Shown: piece by piece, positions 45,443-57,289 of the stretch
Layout: every line of letters begins with the position of its first letter
Position numbering within the stretch: position 1 is the first letter of the stretch
NCBI RefSeq assembly: GCF_963675165.1
Contig: NC_087383.1
Location: 1,890,979-1,954,978, forward strand
From: Halichondria panicea
Lineage: Eukaryota > Porifera > Demospongiae > Suberitida > Halichondriidae
DNA length: 64,000 bases
Direction: 5' to 3'
Program-made: the position numbers and the translations under genes
Notes under the pieces: generated by a model
Seen by the model: the letters and a program-made list of their open reading frames with translations, nothing else
Told to the model about the DNA's origin: nothing
Databases searched by the model: none

Positions 45443-46240
45443 AGCTATCACCCCCATGGACGAAGTTGACCAGTGTAACTGACACGTGAGGACACATATA
45501 CACACAAACTCGTAAATCAGTATGCTATAGCTATCACCCCATGGACGAAGTTGACCAGTCGAAACCAGTGTAACTGACACATGAGGACACATACACACAA
45601 ACTCGTAAATCAGTATGCTAGCTATCACCCCATGGACGAAGTTGACCAGTCGAAACCAGTGTAACTGACACATGAGGACACATACACACAAACTCGTAAA
45701 TCAGTATGCTAGCTATCACCCCATGGACAAAGTTGACCAGTCGACCAGTGTAACTGACACGTGAGGACACATACACACAAACTGGTAAATTACAATGCTA
45801 GCTATCACCCCATGGACGAAGTTGACCAGTCGAAACCAGTGTAACTGACGCATGAGGACACATACACACAAACTCGTAAATCAGTATGCTAGCTATCACC
45901 CCATGGACGAAGTTGACCAGTCGAAACCAGTGTAACTGACGCATGAGGACACATACACACAAACTGGTAAATTACAATGCTAGCTATCACCCCATGGACG
46001 AAGTTGACCAGTCGAAACCAGTGTAACTGACGTATGAGGACACATACACACAAACTGGTAAATTACAATGCTAGCTATCACCCCATGGACGAAGTTGACC
46101 AGTCAAAACCAGTGTAACTGACGTATGAGGACACATACACACAAACTGGTAAATTACAATGCTAGCTATCACCCCATGGACGAAGTTGACCAGTCGAAAC
46201 CAGTGCATGAAGACACAAACTCGTAAATCAGTATGCTACA
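45443..46240. repeat. About nine tandem copies of a 91-bp unit
   Basis: Unit core TATCACCCCATGGACGAAG then GACACATACACACAAACT, starting near 45445, 45530, 45622, 45712, 45800, 45892, 45982, 46073 and 46164. Units alternate between CTCGTAAATCAGTATGCTAG and CTGGTAAATTACAATGCTAG endings, giving subfamilies within the array. Lies inside the TA transposon. Confidence 0.93.
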
Positions 46241-47550
46241 GATGAAGGTCGAAACTAGGGACAGTTGCCCTCTAGCTAGCTATATAGTTTTATGGAATCT
46301 GACATAACTTGCAAGTCGTTTTTTTGAAGTCGATGAAGGTGGTTAAGTAGACTCCTAGCTGGTACACATTGTGGGGCCGAGGTACGGTAAAATCTGCAGC
46401 TGGAAGAAACACGTAAACACATTTATTTAGCAATGAGCAACATAACTTAAATCCTTTTTCTTTGAAGCTGGTACATGGTGGAGTTATACGCCGATACGGT
46501 ATAGCAGTGATTTGTAAACTGTGAATTCAGAGAGTTTTGGGATCATGTACATGCCATGCGCCAACAGCATGCAATGGAACTTAACTTTTTTCTTTGAGAT
46601 GGTGGTACTATCTACTCTTAAGAAAATCTGAAAGAGAGTATTGGGCAATAAGTTGAGTAATGAGCACTGACTAACTTGCAATTGTCTTTTCTTTCAAGCT
46701 GAAGATGCAGGTGACTCTTGACTCCTAGATCCTAGCTGGTGTACATGGAACATGGTAGCCCAGGGCCAGGGGTACAGGCATGCAGTCAGTGATATGATAG
46801 TATAAAGCTGCATGAGCAGCTGCAGTCTGGTGCAGCTGCAAGCACCATGTGCTAAGTATGTTTGAGGCCTCGCCCTGTTATTCCTGAACGCCCCCTCATG
46901 CCACACCTATAGTTCCAGCTTATAATTATAGTCTCGAGGCCAAACTCTCCTGGCCTCGAGACTAGCTAGAGCTAGAGAGCCCCAGGCCGCTCTTCAGGCC
47001 AGGCCTTGTGAAGGAGGCTATAGAGAGAAGGCTGCCTGCACTGCACTGCACTGAAGGACTCTGGAGGCTCCTGACTTCTTCACTGCCACTGTAGCTTACC
47101 ATGCCCAGTCACAAGTCTCCAATTGCTACATACACAATTGAACATGAGCATGCAAAGATATAAGCATCAGGGCAACTGAGATGTTTCAGTGTAGACAATT
47201 TATTACGAGCTAGGGTAATCGAGTATAGGTTGAGTAGGTTGAAATCAGTGATGCAAACTTGCACGTATCTTTTAGTAGAGTTCTAGCTGTAACTTTATAA
47301 TTTGTTATTGTCACACATTAATGTTAATTTGACAATGAACGGTAACTTCCACTAAATGTGAGATCAACAACGCTTCGACAAAATGACAACACATGTGTTC
47401 AAATAACAATCTACCATTATAATAACAAATATTAATAGTTAGATAAACTATATTAATAGTTAAATAAACTATGATTTGTCGTTATAACAATAATTGCAGG
47501 AAATTGACAAACGTTTTGTCAAGATAACATTTTGTGCTGGTAGCAAACTG
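46241..47550. other. Transposon interior without gene
   Basis: Between the 91-bp array and the right subterminal repeats. Contains short inverted pairs such as GTCTCGAGGCCAAACTCTCC / TGGCCTCGAGACTAG near 46931-46965. No supported coding sequence. Confidence 0.5.
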
Positions 47551-47879
47551 TGTCACAATAACAAAAGTGTTTTTGCAGTGTAGGCATACTGTACATCAGA
47601 TGTATGCGGAGAGTAACGTGACTTCCTGTATCTGTCACAAGCTTGGAATTTGCACACTGACCAATCCAGTGTGGGTGATGTAATCTATCAAGAAAGTAGA
47701 TTACATCACCCACACTTGGATGGGTTGATAGATTACATCACCCACGCTTGGATTGGTCAGTGTGCAAATTCCAAGCTTGTGACAGATACAGGAAGTCACG
47801 TTACTCTCCGCATACATCTGATGTACAGTATGCCTACGTTCGATACTCTCTCCTCTATCATAAACTCTTGGTATAAGTA

Positions 47880-48620
47880 GAGGTTGCATGGTGAAAATGT
47901 TCGTATATTTCGTACTGTAGAGCATCATACACTGTACGAAAAATAAAACTACAAAACTATTCTACAGCAAGCAATAGGCTCAACGTGGCTGTATGAATAT
48001 TTAAAATACGAAATATTTCCAGTCCTACAGTATTATAAACTCTTTAACCACAACTTTGGTAAACATAATATTATTTCTTACCTAAACTTCTTGAAGGTAT
48101 GAGTGAGTGTTCGGGTTCATTACTGACAGGGCATCATTCTCAGTCTCAACTCACATCAGCCTCCAGCATGGGGTGGGTCGATTACAGTGACATAACACAC
48201 ACAAACTGTGCAAAGGAACAGGAAAACATGATAAACCGGCATTACGGTAACTTAAACCAACAGATGATAAATGGACTAAAATCATGAAAACTCACTAATA
48301 ATAACGAGTGTTGCAAACTGCGATGTGCTAATGCATGCCTCTCACTTATAGTTTCGATTAGGGGGGGGGGGTAAATGAGGCTCTTTATACTGCTAATCAC
48401 AGGGGCCCCTCTTTCCGTACTCCCCCAAAACCTAATCGCAGTCACGTGACCCCAAACCTCTAGTGTGAGAGATATGAATGGGCACGTACATGTAACATCT
48501 GCTTAGACCGGTACCTCGCGGATATGACACAACAAATCTACTGCAACCTGTAAGACTAGTCTGATATACATGTACCACAGAAACAGTGTGCTTGTGTACA
48601 TGCTAATTTAAAAGTACTCA
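47880..48620. other. Region related to 19.04-20.1 kb, no gene
   Basis: Follows the order of 19.04-19.57 and 19.9-20.1 kb but lacks the 319-bp foldback element (empty site near 48388). A FEAEN-type segment occurs at about 48112-48145. Nothing else coding. Confidence 0.5.
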
Positions 48621-49061
48621 CATCTGCCTTGCTGTTGGCCAGTTCCAATTCTGACTCCAGCTCAGCCATGACACCCGGGTCCATGATTTGATATCTCTTG
48701 AGCAGCTTCTCCTCCATGTCTAGATGACTGCACTTCTAGAAGGTAAAAGGAAAACAAAATAATGCATTTGGTAAAGATCTACTCTCATGCAAACAACATT
48801 GTAATTAGTATTGAGAGCAAATACATGTGATGATCATTACCAAATTTACTGGTAAAGGGTCAAACTGTTAGCAAGAGAGTTCATAATAGACGAACTCTTG
48901 CTGTTAGTATGTAAAATTGCCAGCTATGGACCCCAACTAGTACCTACATGCAAATTTTAGGGGGGGAATTGGAGCTAGGGGGAATATCCCCCTTCCCCCT
49001 GTATGACACACTGCTCACCTTTTAGAAGACTGCCCCCCCCCCCCCATACACACACACTCAC

Positions 49062-52000
49062 CCTTCTAGAAGAATGTCCCACAATAGCCTTCGGAGCTGT
49101 CTCCTTCCTCTTAGCAATCACTCCATCGATGTGCGTCTTGAGTACCTCGTTTCGACTAATCTTGGACGCTAGATACAGCACACCTGCCACTGTAGCATGT
49201 AGCACCACTCTGTGATGTGCCTCAAGACCTTTCTCCTTCACAGCAAGCTCTTGCAGCTGGTGTAGGAAGACCAGTATATCTGAGAGCCTTTGATAAGAGA
49301 ATTCCAGTGTCAGGAGAAATACGAGTTGGTAGAAAGCGAGTGTGTTAGCAGGGCTAGTGCAGGAGATTGGTGAAGAGAGAGTTGACTGTTTTAGAGAGGA
49401 ATCCTTTCTAAACCACACCCTCCAGACTCACCCAATCACTGCACAAGGGGAGGGTATAAATACACGTACATGTAGCTGTATGCACTGCACACGACATACA
49501 TGTAGTGAAAGCTAAGACAAAAGCTCATATGGACCTGTGTAACTAACAAATAAAATATAGTGTGCCTCAAATGCACACTGAACATAGCAAGGTACACACA
49601 CACACACACATCCACATACGTGTTGAGAGGAATCTTGTCCTTGTTGGCATGGTATTGTACGAGACGATGCCAGAGTAGGGCCACATCCAGCTGTGTGTTG
49701 GGCTCTCGTATGAGGAGCAATTGAACGAGGGAGGCAAACAGTTGCCCTGGGAATGCCGGCTCTAGCACTGATGCGTGACAGGTGTCAGCCACCGCCCTCA
49801 AACACTTGACCAGGGAGGTAGTCAACATGGGGCTGCATAATAAAGGAGAGAATACAATTATGGAAGCTTAAACACTTAGTAATGCATGCAGTCTATTGTG
49901 CATGGTCACATAATTATACGCAGGTCATCCTTTATAATATAATCAAAGGTTACTGCTATAAACAGGATTCACGAAGGCACCAGCATCAGAGAAAACGTCA
50001 TGTACAAACAGTGTTTATGACAGGAAACTAAACATGTACACAAATAGCTAAATGAAGCAACAGCTTTACAATTACCATTCTCACCTGTTTTGAGTGTCAT
50101 GAGGTGCCAGAGGATGTACAGACAGTCCAGTGGTGGCTCCGCTATCAAGACCCCCTGAGGCCACGGGTACATAAGAGTTGATGAGCCCCAGTATATCTGG
50201 CTTGTGATAGTCGGGAAGGACTCCTGCAAACTCCCCCACAGTGATAGTGATGGATTGCTGAAAGGTCAGAGAGGACGTGAGGTCGGAGGGGCCTTCTGAA
50301 ACAGTTTCTATGGAGATACGGAGGTGGTGGACCAGTGTACGGAATATATCCAGTACAGACGGACCTGCATGAGTGGACACAAGCTAAGTAATGTAAATAC
50401 ATGTATGCAGATTTAAAGTGTGAAATTAAACCGCGTCAAAACATACATGTACAGTCATGCAGAAACTTTAATAACAGCTATGAAAGAATCTGCGTATGAA
50501 GAATAAATGCGTATAGCCTTCTTTAGAAAATGGCCCAAAAATAGTGTGTGCAACCATACAAGTACTTTACCATGGAGACTCACCTAGAGAGCTGTCTACT
50601 GCCACGGCAACACACTTAGAGAGTGTGCCGAGGATCCCTTGTTTGGTCTCCTTCACCTTGGCATCCAGGTGGTCCACCAGCGACTGGACGGCCTTGTACC
50701 GATCCTGTCTCTGTGGGGGTACGTGTATAGTGGATAATGTACACTGGGGGGCTGTGGGGGTACGTGTTAGATACTGTACACTGGGGGGCTGTGGGGGATA
50801 AGATAATATACACTGGGGGCTGTGGGGGGATAAGATAATGTACACTGGGGGGCTGTGTGTTAGATACTGTACACTGGGGGGCTGTGGGGGATAAGATAAT
50901 GTACACTGGGGGGCTGTGGGGGGATAAGATAATGTACACTGGGGGGCTGTGGGGGGATAAGATAATGTACACTGGGGGGCTGTGGGGGGATAAGATAATG
51001 TACACTGGGGGGTACATGTCTACACTGTAAGTAGACACTGGAGGGAACAATTGAAATGCTTGAATAAACAATCCTGTTCAGAAAGTGACGTAGTATGTTG
51101 GACCTGAAAGCTATCAATGTTACACAACAGAATAAAGCAGAGAGCAACGAAATACTGTTGATCACAGTCCGTTATATGGACAGTCAAGTCAGAATTTACA
51201 GTCGATCGTATGACCACAAGTATTTTTATCAAGCTATGATGCACTATACACTATGGTGAGAACACTTGGCCACCAGTGCATGTATATACGTGTACCTGCA
51301 TGGCTTCCACGACGATGACGTACACACCAGCTGTGAATTCCTTGTCTGATATCCATAATTTGTTTAGGTCAAAGTGTCTACAAGGGGAGCAATGGAGTGT
51401 TACTATATACACAGGAAATGAGACAATGGTTGTCATGGTACTAGACCTGCTGAGACAACATTGCACAATAGGTCATAGCACTTTACTAACATCAGGAGTT
51501 CAATAAGAATCCTAATGCACTCCTGCTGAATGCGGTTCGATTTAAGTTACACCTATTAGGGAAACCACCTTGCCTACAAATACAGTGTTGTAACACATAC
51601 GTACGCACAATGTATACATATACATTAGGGAAACCACCTTGCCTACAAGTAGCACCTACGCACACGAGGCATTGACTGACTTACTGCAGTATTGGCTTGA
51701 GGACACTGTCGATGTGAGAGTCCGGCAAAAGTGATGAGCTCAGTGAGACTATCTTGAGAGTACCCTCCCAGACTGTCTCCCTCCTCCACAACAGGCTGGA
51801 TCTCACCAGACTCTCTGTCAGAGTGGGAGGGGGGTTACTATGGGCACACACGGCATACTCATACACATTGCCTAAGGCCACCAATGGGTAATGGTGCGTG
51901 TACGTCACTCATTGAAGCTACAGTATGTATGATTGTGTATTAGCCAGTGCTCCAGGAGCAGCAACTTGTAGATACTATTAATGTTATTACATAATTATAG

Positions 52001-53224
52001 TATACCTTGACTGGGCGACACTGTGACTGTGCATATTGAAGAGGAAGGGCGGCACTATCTTGTTCATGTGATCTAGGTCCCAAATGTTCATCTGGAGGTT
52101 GTCTTGCCGACCAATCTTCTTTATTACTCCCCTCAGCCGTTGCAACCCAGCCATCTGCGTCCTGTGTGAGGTGTAGTGGGGAGGGGTGAAGTTGGTGATA
52201 TAAGCAATGTGATCACAAGTAATGCATGTGGCAGAGCACCCTAAGCGCGGTACAGTTAAAATATGACACCTAACACTTCGAACTGTGGCCACTCAAACTC
52301 ATTTCATTTCAAAACAGTGAATGTGCTCATACTCGTGATATTTGTCGGCGTCGTCGACATTCTTGGTGAGGCTAAGAGAGGCAAAGCGGTGGATGAGGAA
52401 GTCGTACTGTCTGTGGTAGGGGGTGTTCCCTTCCTCTCGCTCGGCAAACTTCACAAACTGTGTGTGTGGAGGAAGGGTCGTCAATGTGTTGTATACACAA
52501 TACACTATTAACAAAATGAAAAGTATATGTACATGCAATCTAATCATGAAGATACACGTTCACTCTCTGCACTCACCCACCCACACACACACTCTACTCA
52601 CACACCCACTCCCACACCCACACACATCACACTCCCCCCTACTCACCGAATTGGTGGCCAATTCTGTGTTGCTAGTTTCCAGCATATTATGCAGTATATC
52701 CAGGTAGCTATCCACAATCAACTGGACAATCAACTGGAGCTTTCGTGAGTCACAGGCTGACAGCAGCTTCTCCGTCACTTGCAGAGCCACTCACATGCCT
52801 GGGGGGAGGGAGAGGCATGAAAATGGTATTTTGTACCACGTTTGTGAGAAAGCCATTGGATACTATAGTTGTATCATAGATATAACACTTAAAGTTCCCA
52901 GCCAAATAAGTTTCTGTTCCGGAGGTACGGGGAAGGTCGATAAATTTCCCTAGCTATACATGACATGTCGACATTGTATACTGTACAGGTATGTCTCTGA
53001 AATAGTCGTCTAACCCGTTTCTCTCTCTTTGCAGGCTCCGACGCAGTCTCAGAGCGAGGTACTCTCCAATATTGTCCAGATGGTCAGGGGAGGTTTGAGC
53101 AAAAAAGAGCAGCTTGTCTATAATTATTAGCAGACACAGGTGTGGGTGTTTGAGGGTCCTCTGGGAAGAGCCCATCAACCAGCCGTTTGTAGCGAGGTTT
53201 GGGGCAGCAGAAGCACGTCGCCAT
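49062..53224 (-). pseudogene. EFR3-like gene, exons 1-10, with lesions
   Basis: Exons (- strand): 1, 53015-53224 (MATCFCCPKPRYKRLVDG); 2, 52647-52789 (LQVTEKLLSACDS); 3, about 52355-52457 (NTPYHRQYDFLIHRF); 4, 52006-52161 (MNKIVPPFLFNM); 5, 51685-51837; 6, 51296-51377 (FDLNKLWISDKEF); 7, 50584-50710; 8, 50085-50364; 9, 49620-49832; 10, 49062-49407. The N-terminal cysteines and PRYKRLVD are the EFR3 signature: the cysteines are palmitoylated and hold EFR3 at the plasma membrane to anchor the PI4-kinase complex. Apparent lesions: a one-base frameshift in exon 1 near 53121, a stop or frame problem at the exon 1/2 join, and 20 nt missing in exon 10 relative to the other copies. The C-terminal part after exon 10 was not identified. 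Assembly error rather than decay is possible for the single-base events. Confidence 0.8.
50730..51015. repeat. G-rich minisatellite in EFR3-like intron
   Basis: About eight units of 30-34 bp with GTACACTGGGGGGCTGTGGG and GGATAAGATAAT. The G-runs meet the usual spacing for quadruplex formation on the + strand. A related array at 60466-60705 and two units at 22440-22518 occupy the same intron position in the other EFR3-like copies. Confidence 0.9.
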
Positions 53225-53524
53225 AGTTAGTCTGTGTCTTGACTGATTGCAGACCTAGCATTTATTTGTAAAACGTAGAGCAGAGGTTTTTATGTAATAT
53301 GTTGGCAACCCTGCGCTTTCTTCTGGGTTTCTCACCCGTATCGTTTGAGGTACCCCCGAACGAGTCGGGTAAGAACTCAGCTAGTTCGATAAATTCCCCT
53401 TTTTCCGATTTTTTAGATAGTTTGTCGGGAATGGGGATGGCATTCTGGCCTACATTGACCGTATATGAGACTTCTGGTCAAAGTAACAGAATAATGCTTG
53501 GTATGGTCGGTAATGTGGGGAGGC

Positions 53525-53926
53525 TCATGCGGGTTTTGAGTACGGGGGGGCACTAGTGGATACGAGGGGAACATGTGCTAGTGAGGTACTTGACATACCT
53601 GCCGTTCCGGTGCTGACAACAGGGCCTGAGGTGGGACGTACCCGAACCGGAAGCAGAGATGGTTGGGATCGAGGGTGGGACTGATGGTGAGACTGATGAG
53701 GGGCCGGCTGTGGGGTGGTGTTGTTGGACTGCTGCCTGAATCCGCTGGTCCATTGCGGTGGTAACACCGCGCCGAGGGCTGCCTGGACAGAATTGGCAAT
53801 CATGGTGTTGAGAGTTGTCGGAGTTGTCGTCGGGTTGGTGGAACTGATTGGCGGTGTTCCAGTTGAGGATGTGCTCGAGGAGGTAGTGGTTATCTTCTTA
53901 TAGAGAATTACAGGATAGATCAGCAA
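53525..53926 (-). pseudogene. Decayed copy of the Ser/Thr/Pro-rich ORF
   Basis: Corresponds to 23041-23484. The position of the start codon reads ATA (KKITTTSSS), and a deletion near 53757 shifts the frame after ALGAVLP. Lies between EFR3-like exon 1 and NLR-5, in the same orientation relative to the NLR as the 23-kb copy. Confidence 0.6.
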
Positions 53927-54091
53927 GAGAAATCTTGAGGATAGACCCAGAAGAGAAGTTTTTTTGTTCTTTCACTGACTGCCTGACCACGTGTATCTGT
54001 ATGTCACCTGTTAACCACATTTAATCCTTCTGATTAAATTCCGTTATATTTCTGAGAGAGCTAGCTGCAAGGCACAGATTTATTTGCTGGA

Positions 54092-54990
54092 ATGGCCACT
54101 AAAGAGCAGAACCAAGGTATAAAGACTGTCATGTTTCCTATAAAGGATAAACCCAATGATTGCTAAAGCATAAAACCCTCATTGGTGATTGCTAACCTTG
54201 TGTGCTTGCTATCTATTTCAGAGCTCACAATTGACGATCTGAAGACAGAAATGAAACTGACTGATGAGCAGCTCAATACAGCAATACAAGAACCAGATCT
54301 ACCCGAGTTAGCAGCATGTTTCGATAACACTGATGATTATCTTGAAAAGCTGGAGCTGTCAATGGAGCTGCCCTCTATCAACTTCTGAATACAAACAATT
54401 CCCTCGAATGTCTTAATTTGTCTGGTAAACACATTGACTAACTGTCGTCACATTGCTGCTGGACTTGCAGCCAATAAGACTCTGAGAAGATTGGACTTGA
54501 GTAACTGTAAACTGACTGATCAGAGTATCGAGGAGCTATCAACTGGACTGATCAACAAGATTGAAACACTGCACATTTATGATGGAACAGAAGATGGAAT
54601 GAAGACGCTTGCCAGACATCTACACAGGAAAAATATCTAAATTTCCTATACTTTCAGGATAGTACAAAATTTCCTGTAGACTTTCCTGTATGAATCTTAC
54701 ACATGTTCTGAACTTCTTCAGGAATAGTAAAGGAAACTATACAGGAAACGTTGCACTATCCTTTGTAAGTAGGTTGCAGGACACTTGCAGGACACCTGCC
54801 ATTTTTCAGGAAATGTGCAGATTTTATGGGCTGCACTGTAGCAGCACTGTAGCAGGAAATTTAAATATTTTCCCTGTGCTAACTGACACTATTGGTGATA
54901 CCCGACCACCTAATTAATATTCTGTATCGAGACAGTATTCAGGGACGCTAACAAAGAGAGGAAGAGAAATGGACTGCCTGAGATTTAATG
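54092..54990 (+). pseudogene. NLR-5: Death domain joined to LRRs, then interrupted
   Basis: Exon 1 (54092-54116) and exon 2 acceptor (54221) are normal. Exon 2 encodes the NLR-4 type Death domain up to YLEKLELS (about 54360), then jumps straight to the LRR coding sequence (NGAALYQLL), deleting all of NACHT; the join is out of frame and stops at 54386-54388. The LRR piece has a further one-base shift after LNLS, then reads HIAAGLAANKTLRRLDLSNC. About 270 bp of unrelated sequence is inserted at 54622-54893, after which the NLR tail resumes (IPDHLI-like) to about 54990. Clearly non-functional. Confidence 0.9.
54622..54893. mobile_element. Insertion in NLR-5 with repeated TTTCCTGTA/CAGGAAA motifs
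   Basis: Interrupts the LRR tail of NLR-5 between GCCAGACATCTA and ATACCCGACCACCTAAT. It contains several copies of TTTCCTGTA, ACAGGAAA and TTTCAGGA in both orientations (about 54625, 54643, 54668, 54680, 54737, 54805). The ends are not clean inverted repeats, and part of the NLR sequence at the insertion site is missing, so it may be a filler insertion at a break. Confidence 0.55.
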
Positions 54991-55209
54991 TGGTTGCATT
55001 CTTACCATGATTTTAATTACTTTTTGATAATCGATTTTATTTTCTGCCATAATTATATCACATTATAATAAATGACAATTTGAGAAAAGTAGCAAAGTAC
55101 GTACTATAATAATATATAGTATATTATGTTGGAACATTAGGTCGTTAATAACGTGTCAATAGTACATGCAGATGATATAAATAATTCATGCACTGCTGTG
55201 AATAGTCAA

Positions 55210-56255
55210 TGAATACATGCACTTTGCTAATGGCAAATCCAATTTAACGCTCTGTCGATTATTGTTCATGAGGAAGATGAGCAGACTAACGTTCACTTTG
55301 GCCCTCCCAAACATCTTCATGATTGCCAGGTCCTCGTATTGCAGCTGAAGGAGGTCCTGTGTGGGGAGAAGAGAGGGCAGTGAAACACTTCAACTGGTAT
55401 AAGACAAAGAATGCATGTATTTGTAAGACAAATGAATACATGTACATGCATACACCGTACAAGCATACCAACACTATACCTGACACAAGGCAGTAAACTT
55501 CTTGAACACTTTACGTACCTACCATCTACCTGTACACACACCCTCACCTGGAGGACCAGCTCCACCTTCTCTATCTGCCTGATGTGATCTCAAACACAAC
55601 ATTTCCGAACCTGAACCTGGACGAGTAAGAAATAATGTTTTCACATAATTATAGCATAACGTTGCACATAAGATCAAAGCTGTAGCAAGCAGTCAGGCTG
55701 GTCAGGTTTTGGCCTAACCACTTTTTGCAGCTGGGTAGGCAATGGTCGTAAATATTGTAAGTGATAATTAATGCGCATGCTATTTTGGTGAGGAAAAGGG
55801 ATGACCTTTTTCTTAGGTAAAAAATTCACCACTGTATAAAAGTTCCAATAGTAGAAAAGCAGCTGACCTTTAATTGTAAGTTGGCCTGACCACTTTAAAG
55901 TTGCTTGCTACGCCCCTCCATGAAGATTGGGGCATAAAAATAAGTCAATAGCCTCACACTGGAGGAATTGTTAAAGTCTAGATTAGTAGTAGAGTCTGAG
56001 CTTCAGTCAAACAGTGGACAAAGTACGTACCAGAGCAATTAATGGCACATGTGATGATGATCATGTTGTTTGATAGAAGTATGCTAGTATAACGGCTACT
56101 ACTCTCACTCAAGTATACGGAGACTTACAGAGTGGGTGGGGCATATCTCCATGGACGCTGATGTATGGATGATTGGCTTGGTCACGTCAGAGTACGCATC
56201 GATACCCAGCTATCTGTCCGGGGGGTCCACAGTCGATGCTCGCAGGAAGAACCCT
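55210..56255 (-). pseudogene. IQGAP-like C-terminal exons, copy f
   Basis: Last exon (to 55356) reads DLLQLQYEDLAIMKMFGRAK then VSLLIFLMNNNRQSV. The penultimate exon near 55549-55618 has the shared 43-nt deletion. The GAP-related exon 56129-56255 has the TAG also seen in copies a and b (DR*LGIDAYSD), unlike c and e. It therefore combines lesions of both groups, a sign of recombination between copies. The MITE-like insertion is in the intron. Confidence 0.75.
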
Positions 56256-56696
56256 CTGTGGGGGGTACAGTGAGAGTCATAATTATTATTATGATTCAGT
56301 TCTGGGAATAAATGTCATAGAAAGTCACTAATTGACTCACATTTTTTCCAGTCGAGGTAAATGGAACACAGCTATAGGTTACGTCTCTGTGGGGCATGTG
56401 AAATTGTGTATCATGTTTTAAGCAACTAATAAGGATTATCATCTATTAATCTTGTTGAGCGCACAATCCATTCCACCCCCCGCCCACACACACCTGGTCA
56501 GTAGACAGCTGATTGCCTATCCACAACATCGAAGGATTTTATCGCAGCTATGTACTTCATTGTACAGCTGCAAGGGGAGTGACGTGTGATACAGTGTGAT
56601 TCAATGAAAGTCAGTACAACACAGTTAGTGTATGTTTACCAAAGGGGTACATGAGATTGTTCTGACAAATCATTCTTGTACTCTCTAATACACTAA

Positions 56697-56937
56697 CAGG
56701 GTTTCATCTAGGATAACAAGTTGGGGGGGGGGGGAGATTTGGGAGTGCGTAAGCGAGTCGCAAAGTGTTTGGCTATGCCCACTTAAAAAAAGTTGATTAC
56801 ACTATGCTTAACCTAACGCATCACAGTATTTAGTTAATCGCATTAACTAATGTGGTGACATGTAGTACTAATGTGATGATGTCATTATTCTACAACATGG
56901 GGGGGAGAACCACCCCCCCCAATAGATGAAACCCTGA
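56697..56937. mobile_element. Foldback element with CAGGGTTTCATCTAG ends, copy 2
   Basis: Left CAGGGTTTCATCTAGGAT, right ATAGATGAAACCCTG; poly-G near 56725 and poly-C near 56912 could pair. Longer than the 11.05-kb copy by an internal stretch (GCTTAACCTAACGCATCAC). Confidence 0.6.
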
Positions 56938-57289
56938 CTACCAGAGATGCAACCTTTATATGACGAAAATGAAAACGGCCGATAGTCCAGTAATATAGAC
57001 GCAATCGGCATCATGTATTGTGTATTTTGCCTAAGCCATATTCAGTACATGTACATACTGTATAGCAGGTCATTTTCGTGGGATAAAAAGTCCGAGACAA
57101 AATCGTAGGCGTGGTGCAGCAGTGATTTCGTGTGTAAAAATCCCCTTTGCTTCACTGCATTGCATGCGTTCCGGTCAACCATGCCTACGTTTTTGAGAGT
57201 GATAAATATTCGTCAAGGTTTAGCTTGCCCACGGAAACTATACCCAGGACGCTATACGTACGGTACGGTATACTGTACCACTTTATCAC

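Larger units (their letters stand above)
44853..47582. mobile_element. 2.7-kb non-autonomous TA-target DNA transposon
   Basis: Perfect 24-bp inverted ends: 44853-44876 starts TACACTGCAAAAACAC and 47559-47582 ends GTGTTTTTGCAGTGTA. The outermost TA is the target duplication: the uninterrupted element at 19603-19615 reads ATCGAACGTAGGCATACT, exactly one TA at the insertion point. Subterminal regions are rich in related TGTCAAAATAACAAAG-like motifs on both sides; the centre holds a 91-bp tandem array and single-copy sequence. No transposase ORF was seen, so mobilisation would need a partner in trans. Confidence 0.93.
44817..47870. mobile_element. Foldback transposon interrupted by a TA element
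   Basis: Outer ends CAAGAGTTTATGATAG (44817) and CATAAACTCTTG (to 47870), flanked by GTATAAG at 44810-44816 and 47871-47877. The empty site GACATACCGTATAAGTAGAG is at about 19037. Outer sequence matches the 19574-19892 element on both sides of the inner insertion (44817-44852 and 47583-47870). This is a second independent insertion of the same family. Confidence 0.93.

Noticed and set aside
45362-45691. 109-codon - strand ORF with repeated HVSVTLVST motifs
   Set aside because: Translation of the 91-bp tandem repeat inside the TA transposon.
53015-53224. Explaining the EFR3-like exon 1 frame change with a tiny intron (GTGTCTGC...TATAG)
   Set aside because: The candidate would be about 20 nt and does not restore the frame; a one-base difference is simpler.
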